Shown: positions 1 to 6,305, counted from the first letter of the stretch. The stretch: DNA of 7,924 nt from Desulfobulbaceae bacterium (GCA_031256095.1 JAIRRG010000224.1:1-7924); one strand, 5' to 3'. Translations and numbers: made by a program. The notes: generated by a model from the sequence alone, not told the origin.

Positions 1-880
1 CGCCTGATTCGAGACCTACCCAGGCGGCGCGGTCAAAGGGCAGTATCTTCTGCATCACCCAGCAATCGGAATCGGTTTCCACCACCACCGGCGGTGCGAA
101 AAGCTTGAACGCGTTCACTTGGCGGGCGACGTTTTCTTTCAGCTCCGAGATGCTAATCAGGCCAAAATCAGCATTGATGCTTTTGCTGGTCTGAAGCTCC
201 ATCTCGAGGTTTGCAAACGATTTGCCGTTGGTCAGCTGTTTAAGTAGGGCGTCGGCGTCAATGCGGCTCCCCACTTTGATGAAACGGAAGTAGTCCGGTC
301 GGCCAGCGGTCAGCGTTTCCAAGCCAGCCGGCGGCTGTCCTCCGGCAATCTTCAATTTCTGCCGCAGCAGGTCGCCATCCTGACCCAGTTGATCGGCCCG
401 TTGCGAGCAGGCCCAGGCCATGTTTTTCTGGCCGAGGGCAAGGTAAACCTCGCCGAGATAGACAAAACCCAAACTGAAGCCGGGATCAATTTGCAACAGG
501 GTCAGCAGTTGTTCTTTGGCATCTTGATAGCGTTTATCGACGAGATAGAATTTTGCCAGATCGAATTTGTACCATTTCGTCTGTGGCGCCAGGGAAACCG
601 CCTTTTCCCCGGCGGCGATGGCGTCCGGAATCATGCCCAGTCCGTAGTCGAGAATGGCCAGGCGCATATAGATGGACGGATACTTGTCATCGGCCAGCCG
701 GATGGCTTGCTGCAAAGCCGTGGCAGCGGCAAAATGCTGGTATGAGCGGATCAGGGCATTGGCCCGTTCGAGATAAACTTCGTGGGATACCTTGTTGTCG
801 GCGGCCTGGGCTGTAAGCGAAGCGAAAACCGCGAGGCTGGCGACAGCGGCCACAGCGATGCGACGGAAAGAATTTTTCAC
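1..880 (-). CDS. Exported TPR protein with degenerate parvulin-like C-terminal domain (partial, 3' end outside window)
   Basis: The frame is open from a GTG at 880-878 to the window edge, giving 293 residues without a stop. The GTG is chosen because an AGGAG ribosome site (888-892) lies 7 bases upstream. A signal peptide follows it: basic start (KNSFRR), hydrophobic residues 8-24, and an AQA|AD cleavage site near residue 26. The mature protein should therefore be periplasmic or secreted. Residues about 34-165 are amphipathic helix pairs typical of tetratricopeptide repeats, for example the stretch around YQDAKEQLLTLLQIDP (118-133). Residues about 197-280 resemble a PpiC/rotamase fold: a beta strand (FRFIKV), a helix with ALLKQLTNGKSFANLE, a FGLISISEL segment and a final VVVETDSDCWVMQKI strand. 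The histidines usual in parvulin strands (HILV near the start, GWHII or GYHII near the end) are absent, so isomerase activity is doubtful. A chaperone or scaffold role is inference only. TPR and export are fairly sure; the parvulin relationship is moderate. Confidence 0.85.
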   Translation of the reverse strand, partial: MKNSFRRIAVAAVASLAVFASLTAQAADNKVSHEVYLERANALIRSYQHFAAATALQQAIRLADDKYPSIYMRLAILDYGLGMIPDAIAAGEKAVSLAPQTKWYKFDLAKFYLVDKRYQDAKEQLLTLLQIDPGFSLGFVYLGEVYLALGQKNMAWACSQRADQLGQDGDLLRQKLKIAGGQPPAGLETLTAGRPDYFRFIKVGSRIDADALLKQLTNGKSFANLEMELQTSKSINADFGLISISELKENVARQVNAFKLFAPPVVVETDSDCWVMQKILPFDRAAWVGLESG

Positions 881-887
881 TGAATGA

Positions 888-892
888 CTCCT
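888..892 (-). promoter_or_regulatory. Ribosome binding site of the TPR gene
   Basis: AGGAG on the minus strand, 7 bases before the GTG at 880-878. It decides the start: the hydrophobic leader begins directly after this GTG and reads as a complete signal peptide. Confidence 0.7.
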
Positions 893-947
893 GGCTGGCG
901 AAGGTGGCGTCTGACGACGTGCAGAAATCCATCAATAAAATCGACCC

Positions 948-963
948 GGCGGGATCACCCGCC
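948..963. repeat. Small hairpin in probable 5' leader of TPR gene
   Basis: GGCGGG (948-953), loop ATCA, CCCGCC (958-963): a perfect six-pair GC stem with a four-base loop. On the minus strand it falls within the likely untranslated leader, about 70 bases before the GTG. The T-rich stretch that follows on that strand is too far from the stem, and too interrupted, to make a clear terminator. Confidence 0.4.
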
Positions 964-1064
964 CCTCTACTCCGCCGATTTCTAACACAGCGGCAAAAAT
1001 GAGGCAATCTCATTATCGACAAATATCGCCGCCGCCATAAAAAATACTTGTACGAAAACAGAGA

Positions 1065-1093
1065 ATTATCAAACAACAAGAAGCGGATGTCGC
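1065..1093 (-). promoter_or_regulatory. Candidate sigma70-type promoter for the TPR gene
   Basis: On the minus strand, GCGACA (1093-1088, four of six matches to the -35 consensus) is followed after 17 bases by GATAAT (1070-1065, five of six matches to the -10 consensus). Transcription would start near 1058 and leave a leader of about 175 bases. The -35 element lies inside a 12-base perfect palindrome (1087-1098), as would suit control by a dimeric DNA-binding protein. This is inferred from motif matches only. A consensus TATAAT at 1149-1144 on the same strand is an alternative, but it has no good -35. Confidence 0.35.
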
Positions 1094-1098
1094 GACAT
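1087..1098. repeat. Perfect 12-base palindrome ATGTCGCGACAT
   Basis: The 12 bases read identically on both strands. The palindrome overlaps the candidate -35 element of the TPR gene, so it could be an operator half-site pair. No known binding protein is recognised from the sequence. Confidence 0.5.
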
Positions 1099-1119
1099 TT
1101 TCCGAAAATTTGCCATCAT

Positions 1120-1132
1120 CCCAATTATTGGG
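1120..1132. repeat. Inverted repeat CCCAAT-T-ATTGGG
   Basis: Six-base arms separated by one central base, perfectly matched, lying about 30 bases upstream of the 1087-1098 palindrome with respect to the TPR gene. It is too short-looped to be a good RNA hairpin, so a protein-binding site is more plausible if it has any function. Confidence 0.45.
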
Positions 1133-1278
1133 TCACGAAAGCCATTATAATTGGCATTATCGGCGGCTCTTGCCATATCCCACCGTAGCACGGCGCCGCG
1201 TCAGTGTTTGTATTTCCACGGTGCTGTCAAACATCGAACAGAGTGATGCCAATCATAACCAGCACGGCAGCCACCAAT

Positions 1279-1313
1279 AAAAAGGGACTTGCGGCTGTCA
1301 CCGCAAGTCCCTT
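1279..1313 (-). terminator. Rho-independent terminator after tRNA-Pro
   Basis: AAGGGACTTGCGG (1282-1294), a six-base loop (1295-1300) and CCGCAAGTCCCTT (1301-1313) form a 13-pair perfect stem. On the minus strand the stem is followed by TTTTTATT. It begins 8 bases after the tRNA CCA end and closes the operon transcript. The plus-strand reading also has a T run (1316-1320), so it could work in both directions, although no plus-strand gene enters it. Confidence 0.92.
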
Positions 1314-1321
1314 GATTTTTC

Positions 1322-1398
1322 TGGTCGGGATGAGAGGATTTGAACCTCCGGCCCCCTGAACCCCATTCAGGTGCGCTACCAGACTGCGCTACATCCCG
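1322..1398 (-). tRNA. tRNA-Pro (anticodon GGG)
   Basis: A complete 77-base cloverleaf. The acceptor stem is CGGGATG/CATCCCG, with the C1-G72 pair characteristic of bacterial proline tRNAs. The D stem is GCGC/GCGC with GG in its loop. The anticodon stem is CCTGA/TCAGG with loop ATGGGGT, giving anticodon GGG. The variable region is five bases and the T loop is TTCAAAT. Discriminator A is followed by an encoded CCA. It should read CCC and CCU codons. It lies 37 bases after the merR-like gene and just before a terminator, so it may be made both by operon read-through and from a promoter of its own. Confidence 0.97.
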
Positions 1399-1410
1399 AT
1401 AATACTCATT

Positions 1411-1439
1411 TATCTAGCATTTCCCAGCGAAGACGTCAA
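1411..1439 (-). promoter_or_regulatory. Candidate promoter for tRNA-Pro
   Basis: On the minus strand, TTGACG (1439-1434, five of six to consensus) is followed by a 17-base spacer and TAGATA (1416-1411). The -10 is a weak match on its own but is preceded by TGC, giving an extended -10. Start would fall near 1404, only about 6 bases before the mature tRNA end, as is usual for tRNA promoters. The -35 overlaps the stop codon of the MerR-family gene. Inferred from motifs and spacing. Confidence 0.45.
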
Positions 1440-1813
1440 TCGGAGAGTCTTCCCTTCTCCGCCAGCGTCTCGCGAAGCGCCGTCAGGCCGTCTTTGATGG
1501 CGCGCAAGGCGTCACGGGGGACCGTCACCATCTCGCCGCCAGTTCCAACGCCTTCTCTGGCGGCTTCATCGTCTTCGCGGCGCAGAACTTTCCTGGCCCC
1601 AGCCAAGGTATAACCCCGGTCGCGCAGCATTGACCTGATGCCCCAAAAAAGTTCGACATCCTCGCGCCGGTACAGGCGCTGCTGGGAAGTGCCGGCGCGC
1701 TTGGGTTTGATGGCCGGAAATTCGCTTTCCCAATACCGGATAACATGCGGCGGTTCATCAAGCAACCGCGCCACCTCGCCAATCTTGAAATACTGTTTGT
1801 CCGGTATTTCCAT
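1436..1813 (-). CDS. Small MerR-family transcriptional regulator
   Basis: The product has 125 residues. The N-terminal part carries the MerR winged helix: YFKIGEVARLLDEPPHVIRYWE (residues about 8-29) is the helix-turn-helix. The wing and second helical part cover about 34-78 and include RLYRREDVELFW and the RGYTLAGARKVL segment. The remainder (about 79-125) is charged and helical, likely a short dimerisation helix. It has no cysteine cluster for metals and no drug-binding domain, so the signal it responds to is unknown. The start is ATG 1813, 19 bases after ihfA. The ribosome site before it is poor, so translation may depend on coupling to ihfA. Genes of this type commonly follow ihfA in deltaproteobacteria. 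Target genes cannot be named from the sequence; its own operon is one possibility. Confidence 0.88.
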   Translation of the reverse strand: MEIPDKQYFKIGEVARLLDEPPHVIRYWESEFPAIKPKRAGTSQQRLYRREDVELFWGIRSMLRDRGYTLAGARKVLRREDDEAAREGVGTGGEMVTVPRDALRAIKDGLTALRETLAEKGRLSD

Positions 1814-1832
1814 TGGCTACCCAGCGGCTTGC

Positions 1833-2129
1833 CTAGAGATTGACCCGGTCGCGCAGCTTACGGCTGGCGTGGAAGCTGACCGTCCGCCGCTCGACGATGG
1901 TGATCGATTCGCCGGTGCGGGGATTGCGTCCCTGACGCGGGCGTTTGTCGCGCAGGGAAAAGGTGCCGAAATGCACCAGTTTGATGTGTTCCCCCGCCAA
2001 AAGCGCCTGTTTTATCGCCGAAAACGAGCTGTCAACGATGTCAGAGCAACTGCTCAGCGGATAGCCCAACTGGTCGGCAATCGACTGGGCGAGTTCTTTA
2101 CGGGTCAAATTCGGAAGTTCCGTGCTCAT
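1833..2129 (-). CDS. ihfA: Integration host factor, alpha subunit
   Basis: A 98-residue HU/IHF-family protein that, as a heterodimer with IhfB, bends DNA sharply at specific sites and helps in recombination, replication and sigma54 transcription. Helices cover about 8-46, with the LVHFGTFSLRDK strands at 51-62. The beta arm carries GRNPRTGE (67-74), whose proline 70 is the intercalating residue of the family, followed by RRTVSFHASRKLRDRVN. The NPRTGE arm and the gene's position right after pheT match IhfA rather than HU. I chose ATG 2129 over the longer frame (to 2165), because AAGGAGA sits just upstream and the longer start would fall inside pheT. The gap after pheT is 13 bases. The N-terminus is about 5 residues longer than in E. 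coli. Confidence 0.95.
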   Translation of the reverse strand: MSTELPNLTRKELAQSIADQLGYPLSSCSDIVDSSFSAIKQALLAGEHIKLVHFGTFSLRDKRPRQGRNPRTGESITIVERRTVSFHASRKLRDRVNL

Positions 2130-2142
2130 GGCATCTCCTTTC

Positions 2143-4581
2143 TTAGGCCGCCCGCAGACTGCCACCGAAGGTATCGGTCAGTAAGCGGACAATTTTCTCG
2201 TGAGTTTTATTGATGTTTTTTTCCGTCAGGGTTTTGCTGGCGGAACGGTAGGTGATCGAAAGCGCGACGCTCTTCGTGCCAGGCGGCAGGCTGCCGCCGC
2301 GGAAAATATCGAACAGCGCCACCGATTCAATCAGCTTTTCACCACTTGCCCGCACCGCTTCGACCATGTCCCCGGCGGCAACGCGGTCGGCGACCAGGAG
2401 GGCAATATCCCGTGTCACCGCTGGATAGGCGGGCAGCGGCGCGAACTGGGCCTTTTTCACCGGCAAAGCGCACAGTGCGTCGAAATCCAGCGTGAAGAAG
2501 GCGACATCCTGCTTGACGCCAAAGGCGCGGAGTACCGCCGGCTTGATCATCCCGGCTTTGCCAAGTACGGCGCCGCCAGCGAAAAAAATTAGGGCGGTTT
2601 CTGGCTCGGCGAAAGAATCGATCCCATCATCAAATGGATGGATGACACGGATGACATCAGCGCCACAGGGAATACCCATCTCTTCCAGCAGGAATTCGAC
2701 GGCGCCTCTGGCATCGAAAATATCAACGGCTCGCTCCGGAAAATGGAGCGGCGGCGCGCCGCTGAAGCTGTTGCCGGTGAGAACGCCGCTGAGCACTACC
2801 TTCTCGTCTGGCTGCACATCCTGACCCTTGGGGACAAAGACCTTGCCGATTTCGAACAGTTTGATCGAGGTGTTTTGATAGCTGATATTACGGCGGATGT
2901 TTTCGAGCAATCCCGGCAGCAGCATCGAGCGTAGACAATCCATCTCTTCGCTCAAGGGATTGCGCAGCCGCACGGCGCGGCGGCGGGCGTCATCGGCGGC
3001 CAAAGACAGCATATCGCCAAACTTCGAGGTGGTGAAGCTGTAATTGATCGCCTCATGGTAACCTAAAGAAGTCATGATGGCGGCGGCGCGCAGACGCTTT
3101 TCCCTGGCCAGGTCCTGATCGGGATAGCTGAGGGCGGCCAGCGGCTGCCGCATCGGGATGGCGTCGTAGCCATACAGCCGCGCCACCTCCTCGACCAGAT
3201 CGGCCTCCCGCTCGAGATCGACGCGAAAAGCCGGCGGCGTAACATGCAGCAGGTCATCATCAATTTTTTTACAGACGATGCCGATGCCCGTCAAAAGACT
3301 GATGATTTCTTCGGACGAAAAGCGGACGCCGATGAGCCGCGAAGTCCGGGCGGCACTGATGGGGATGGCGAGCGGCTGTTTTTTCCCGGGATAAACATCA
3401 ATCCAGCCCGCTTCCTGCGAACCGCCGGCGACTTCGACCAACAGGGCGGCGGCGCGGTTCAGCACCGTAATGGTGTTTTCAACATCGACGCCGCGCTCGA
3501 AGCGCCAGGAAGCGTCGCTGACCAAACCCAGCAGCCGGGCCGTCTTGCGGATCGATACCGGCGCGAAACAGGCGCTTTCGAGCAGAACATTGACGGTTTT
3601 TGCCGTCACTTCCGAATTCAGCCCACCCATGACCCCAGCCAAAGCCACCGGCTTTTCGCCATCGCAGATCAAAAGCGTCTGGTCATCAAGGGCGCGCTCG
3701 CTGCCATCCAAGGTGACGAAGTGTTTTTCGACGTCGCCAGGAGCGCGGACAATGATGCGGCTTCCGGCCAAAGTGTCGAAATCGAAGGCGTGCAGCGGCT
3801 GACCGTATTCCATCATCACATAGTTGGTGATATCGACGACATTATTGATCGGGCGCAAGCCGATGGCCATGAGCCGCTTACGCAGCCACCAGGGCGAAGG
3901 GGCGATTTTCACGCCCTTCACCAGCCGCGCCGAATAACGCGGGCAAAGTTCCGGCGCCTCAATGGTGACACTAAAACTGGCGCTGCCGGGATTATCCGGC
4001 ATGGCGACGGCGGGCAGGCACAGCGGTTCTGCGAGTTTTCCTGCCAGTTCCCTGGCAATGCCAATCACGGCGGCACAATCGGGACGGTTGGGGGTCAGCT
4101 CGACTTCGAACAAGGTGTCACGCATCCCCAAGGCATCGATAAATACCTGGCCGTCTTCGGTACCATCCGGCAGTTCCATGATGCCGCTGTGGTCATGCGA
4201 CAGCCCCAGTTCGCGCTCGGAGCAGATCATGCCCGCCGATTCGATGCCGCGCACCTTGGCCTTTTTAATTTTCATATCGCCAGGCAAAGTGGTACCCGGC
4301 ATGGCAACGACCACAGCCAGACCTTTCCTCGCGTTCGGGGCGCCACAAACGATGGTGTGGGTTTCAGCGCCGATTTTGACCTGACAAACTTGCAAGTTGT
4401 CAGCATCGGGATGCTTGCTGGCGGCCACAATCCGGCCTGTGCGCAAAGGGGCCAAATCTTCGTACAGGGCGGCGGCGCTATCCACCTCAAGCCCCAACAT
4501 AGTCAAAATGTCGGTAATTCTGGCGGCGTCGCAGCCATTTACGGCCACATAATCGCGCAGCCAGTCAAAGGTAAACTTCAT
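2143..4581 (-). CDS. pheT: Phenylalanyl-tRNA synthetase beta subunit
   Basis: The product has 812 residues, close to the usual 790-810 of the bacterial type. It forms the alpha2-beta2 enzyme with PheS that charges tRNA-Phe in the cytoplasm. Domains in order: N-terminal segment (MKFTFDWLRDYV); EMAP-II-like tRNA-binding domain about 40-150; B3/B4 editing region starting about ELTPNRPDC (161-169) and including RPINNVVDITNYVMMEYG (243-260) and HAFD; a further region with SWRFERGVD; B5 domain near 405-475; catalytic-like core about 480-690; and a C-terminal ferredoxin-fold anticodon-binding domain about 715-808 (PAYPAVTRDIALLV, then ITYRS...TLTEK). ATG 4581 begins the conserved N-terminus. GAGG (4588-4591) serves as its ribosome site and overlaps the pheS stop codon, so the two subunits are probably translationally coupled. 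No truncation or frameshift is seen. Confidence 0.98.
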   Translation of the reverse strand: MKFTFDWLRDYVAVNGCDAARITDILTMLGLEVDSAAALYEDLAPLRTGRIVAASKHPDADNLQVCQVKIGAETHTIVCGAPNARKGLAVVVAMPGTTLPGDMKIKKAKVRGIESAGMICSERELGLSHDHSGIMELPDGTEDGQVFIDALGMRDTLFEVELTPNRPDCAAVIGIARELAGKLAEPLCLPAVAMPDNPGSASFSVTIEAPELCPRYSARLVKGVKIAPSPWWLRKRLMAIGLRPINNVVDITNYVMMEYGQPLHAFDFDTLAGSRIIVRAPGDVEKHFVTLDGSERALDDQTLLICDGEKPVALAGVMGGLNSEVTAKTVNVLLESACFAPVSIRKTARLLGLVSDASWRFERGVDVENTITVLNRAAALLVEVAGGSQEAGWIDVYPGKKQPLAIPISAARTSRLIGVRFSSEEIISLLTGIGIVCKKIDDDLLHVTPPAFRVDLEREADLVEEVARLYGYDAIPMRQPLAALSYPDQDLAREKRLRAAAIMTSLGYHEAINYSFTTSKFGDMLSLAADDARRRAVRLRNPLSEEMDCLRSMLLPGLLENIRRNISYQNTSIKLFEIGKVFVPKGQDVQPDEKVVLSGVLTGNSFSGAPPLHFPERAVDIFDARGAVEFLLEEMGIPCGADVIRVIHPFDDGIDSFAEPETALIFFAGGAVLGKAGMIKPAVLRAFGVKQDVAFFTLDFDALCALPVKKAQFAPLPAYPAVTRDIALLVADRVAAGDMVEAVRASGEKLIESVALFDIFRGGSLPPGTKSVALSITYRSASKTLTEKNINKTHEKIVRLLTDTFGGSLRAA

Positions 4582-4589
4582 GATATGCC

Positions 4590-5597
4590 TCAGAATTGCG
4601 ACAGAAAACGCAGGTCGTTTTCGTAGAACAGGCGAATGTCGTCGATGCCATAGGTGAGCATGGCAACGCGCTCGACGCCAAGGCCAAAGGCAAAACCACT
4701 GTAACGTTTCGGGTCATAGCCAACTTTTTCAAAAACCGCCGGGTCGATGAGACCGGAACCGAGAATTTCCAGCCAGCCAGTCTGTTTGCAGACGCGGCAG
4801 CCTTTGCCGCCGCAGATGACGCAGGCGATATCGACTTCGGCGCTGGGCTCGGTGAATGGGAAAAAGCTCGGACGAAAACGCAGCCCGACACCGCTGCCGA
4901 ACATCTTGTTCACGAACAGGGTGAGAACCCCCTTCAGGTCGGAAAACGAGACGTCCTCATCGACGAGGAAGCCTTCAACCTGATGAAACATCGGCGTATG
5001 CGTGATATCGGAATCGCAGCGGTAAACCTGGCCCGGCGCCACCACCCGCAACGGCGGCTCCTGCCTTTCCATGATCCGGGCCTGCATCGGCGAGGTGTGG
5101 GTGCGCAGCAAGATCGAATCGCTGATGTAGAAGGTGTCGTGCATATCCCTGGCCGGATGGTGCGCCGGGATATTTAAGGCCTCAAAATTATAATAGTCCA
5201 ACTCGACGTTCGGCCCTTCAGCAATGTCAAAGCCCATGGCCGCGAAAATGGCGCAGGTCTCGGCCATGACACGGGAAATCGGATGCTGCCGTCCATGGGC
5301 CGGGCGGCGTCCCGGCAGGCTCAGGTCGGCAACTGGCCGGAAATTGGCCTGGCCCGGGCCGAGGGCGGCGTTTTTTGCCGCGTACAGCTCTTCAATGGCA
5401 GCCTTTGCCTCGTTGGCTTTGGCGCCCAGGCGAGGTTTATCCGCCGCTGGCAAGGCCCCCAAACCGCGGAGAATGCCGCTTAACAAGCCTTTGCGGCCAA
5501 GATAGCGCACACGGAATTCTTCCAGTTGCGCCGGGCCGCCGATATTCTCAACTTCCGTGCGGGCCGCCGCGACCAGACGCTGTAATTCCTCTTCCAT
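4590..5597 (-). CDS. pheS: Phenylalanyl-tRNA synthetase alpha subunit
   Basis: A class II synthetase catalytic subunit of 335 residues from ATG 5597. The N-terminal coiled coil (about 1-80) should contact tRNA-Phe. Motif 1 lies around HPISRVMAETCAIFAAMGF (105-123), followed by HTSPMQARIM (167-176). Motif 2 is FRPSFFPFTEPSAEVD (241-256) and motif 3 is GFAFGLGVERVAML (301-314), with alanine at the pocket position corresponding to E. coli Ala294. Four cysteines (259, 262, 267, 270) in CVICGGKGCRVC form a knuckle common in bacterial PheS. The start is not settled. ATG 5609 would add four residues, and GTG 5633 would lie inside the hairpin stem upstream. None has a good ribosome site, and 5597 best matches the family N-terminus. 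The stop is 8 bases before pheT. Confidence 0.97.
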   Translation of the reverse strand: MEEELQRLVAAARTEVENIGGPAQLEEFRVRYLGRKGLLSGILRGLGALPAADKPRLGAKANEAKAAIEELYAAKNAALGPGQANFRPVADLSLPGRRPAHGRQHPISRVMAETCAIFAAMGFDIAEGPNVELDYYNFEALNIPAHHPARDMHDTFYISDSILLRTHTSPMQARIMERQEPPLRVVAPGQVYRCDSDITHTPMFHQVEGFLVDEDVSFSDLKGVLTLFVNKMFGSGVGLRFRPSFFPFTEPSAEVDIACVICGGKGCRVCKQTGWLEILGSGLIDPAVFEKVGYDPKRYSGFAFGLGVERVAMLTYGIDDIRLFYENDLRFLSQF

Positions 5598-5617
5598 GGC
5601 ATGACACATGCGGACAG

Positions 5618-5663
5618 AATAAAAAGGACGCACCGGTCAAAGGCCAGGCCATTACCGGCGCGC
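5618..5663 (-). terminator. Terminator-like hairpin in rplT-pheS gap (possible attenuator)
   Basis: On the minus strand GCGCGCCGGT (5663-5654) can pair with ACCGGTGCGT (5637-5628): ten pairs including two G-U, with a 16-base loop. Two bases after the stem comes TTTTTATT. The structure sits between rplT and pheS, just before the likely pheS start, and looks like an intrinsic terminator that would limit entry into pheST. In E. coli, pheST is controlled by attenuation with a Phe-rich leader peptide. No convincing Phe-rich leader precedes this hairpin, so the mechanism is open and it may be only a partial terminator. Confidence 0.5.
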
Positions 5664-5687
5664 ACGAAAAATAGCGAGCGATTGCTC

Positions 5688-6041
5688 TTAATTGGCCTGC
5701 TTGGCAATCTGGCTGACGCGGGTAAAAGCCGGAGCGTCAAGGATGGCCAGATTCGACAGGACTTTCCGGTCGAGTTCGACTCCAGCTTTTTTCAAGCCGC
5801 CCATCAGACGGCTATAGCTGATGTCATTCATGCGGGCACCGGCATTGATGCGGGCAATCCACAGGGCGCGGAAGTCGCGTTTTTTCGCCCGGCGGTCGCG
5901 GTAAGCGTACACCAGGGCGCGGTCAACGGCTTCGGTGGCGCTCTTATAGAGACGCGACCGTCCGCCGCGAAAACCTTTAGCGAGCTTCAGTACTTTGTTT
6001 CTTCTTCTGCGGGCTTTGAAGCCCCTGGTAACACGTGGCAT
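5688..6041 (-). CDS. rplT: 50S ribosomal protein L20
   Basis: The product has 117 residues, the standard length. L20 binds 23S rRNA early in large-subunit assembly and in several bacteria also represses its own operon. The basic N-terminal arm MPRVTRGFKARRRRNKVLKL binds rRNA and is followed by AKGFRGGRSRLYKSA. The globular C-terminal part contains RDFRALWIARINAGAR and the segment around YSRLMGGLKKAGVELDRKVLSNLA. ATG 6041 has a strong AAAGGAGTG ribosome site. It follows rpmI by about 50 bases, and that gap contains a GC-rich hairpin (6058-6086). Confidence 0.98.
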   Translation of the reverse strand: MPRVTRGFKARRRRNKVLKLAKGFRGGRSRLYKSATEAVDRALVYAYRDRRAKKRDFRALWIARINAGARMNDISYSRLMGGLKKAGVELDRKVLSNLAILDAPAFTRVSQIAKQAN

Positions 6042-6057
6042 CGTTTCACTCCTTTAA

Positions 6058-6086
6058 GCGGGCCGCCTGTAAAATGCCTGGCCCGC
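6058..6086 (-). promoter_or_regulatory. GC-rich hairpin just upstream of rplT ribosome site
   Basis: GCGGGCC and GGCCCGC (6058-6064 and 6080-6086) form a perfect seven-pair stem with a 15-base loop. On the minus-strand transcript it ends two bases before the AAAGGAG site of rplT. It is not followed by a T run, so it is not a terminator. A role in setting rplT translation, mRNA stability or L20 binding is possible but inferred. Confidence 0.4.
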
Positions 6087-6092
6087 CGGTAA

Positions 6093-6290
6093 TTACATGT
6101 ACGGAAGAATCTTTCTCAGCATTTTCATATTGGCGGCATCGACCAGATCGTTCTGGCGCAGGCCACGCTTACGTTTAGTGCTTTTCTTGGTCAGAATGTG
6201 GCTGGCGAAGGCTTTGGCGCGTCTGATTTTTCCACCGCCGGTCGCGGAAAAGCGCTTGGCCGCTCCCCGGTTGGTTTTCATCTTAGGCAT
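6093..6290 (-). CDS. rpmI: 50S ribosomal protein L35
   Basis: A 65-residue, very basic protein of the large ribosomal subunit. MPKMKTNRGAAKRFSATGGG at the start, then KIRRAKAFASHILTKKSTKRKR and the C-terminal MLRKILPYM, are hallmarks of L35. ATG 6290 is chosen over an in-frame start at 6344 because AGGAGT lies just upstream and the 65-residue product is the family's normal length. It sits between infC and rplT as in most bacteria. Confidence 0.98.
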   Translation of the reverse strand: MPKMKTNRGAAKRFSATGGGKIRRAKAFASHILTKKSTKRKRGLRQNDLVDAANMKMLRKILPYM

Positions 6291-6305
6291 GTTGACTCCT
6301 CTCTT

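Larger units (their letters stand above)
881..1278. other. Non-coding stretch between TPR gene and tRNA terminator
   Basis: No convincing gene is present on either strand. The minus-strand open frame across 687-1079 is an alternative frame of the TPR gene running into non-coding sequence. The region is richer in A and T than its surroundings and has several short inverted repeats: 948-963, 1087-1098, 1120-1132 and 1147-1160. It also holds one plausible minus-strand promoter at 1065-1093. It most likely contains the promoter, operators and leader of the TPR gene. I cannot exclude a small RNA. Confidence 0.6.

Noticed and set aside
687..1079. 130-residue minus-strand open frame
   Set aside because: It overlaps the signal peptide and TPR start in another frame. 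The real frame has a ribosome site, signal peptide and TPR repeats.
2130..2165. 12-residue N-terminal extension of ihfA
   Set aside because: It would start inside pheT, while the ATG at 2129 has a strong ribosome site and gives the normal family length.
1638..2213. 191-residue plus-strand open frame
   Set aside because: It is antisense to the MerR-family gene and ihfA, both clearly real, and it has no ribosome site or recognised domain.
3244..4626. 460-residue open frame on the plus strand
   Set aside because: It lies entirely antisense to pheT, which has full family motifs. The product is low in recognisable structure and is a typical shadow frame in GC-rich coding DNA.
4596..5177. 193-residue plus-strand open frame
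   Set aside because: It is antisense to pheS motifs 2 and 3, so it is a shadow frame.
5548..5652. Short minus-strand frame (34 codons) containing TTT TTA TTC, considered as a Phe leader peptide for pheST
   Set aside because: It has no ribosome site, its ATG lies in the hairpin loop, it has only two Phe codons, and it runs deep into pheS rather than ending before the structure.
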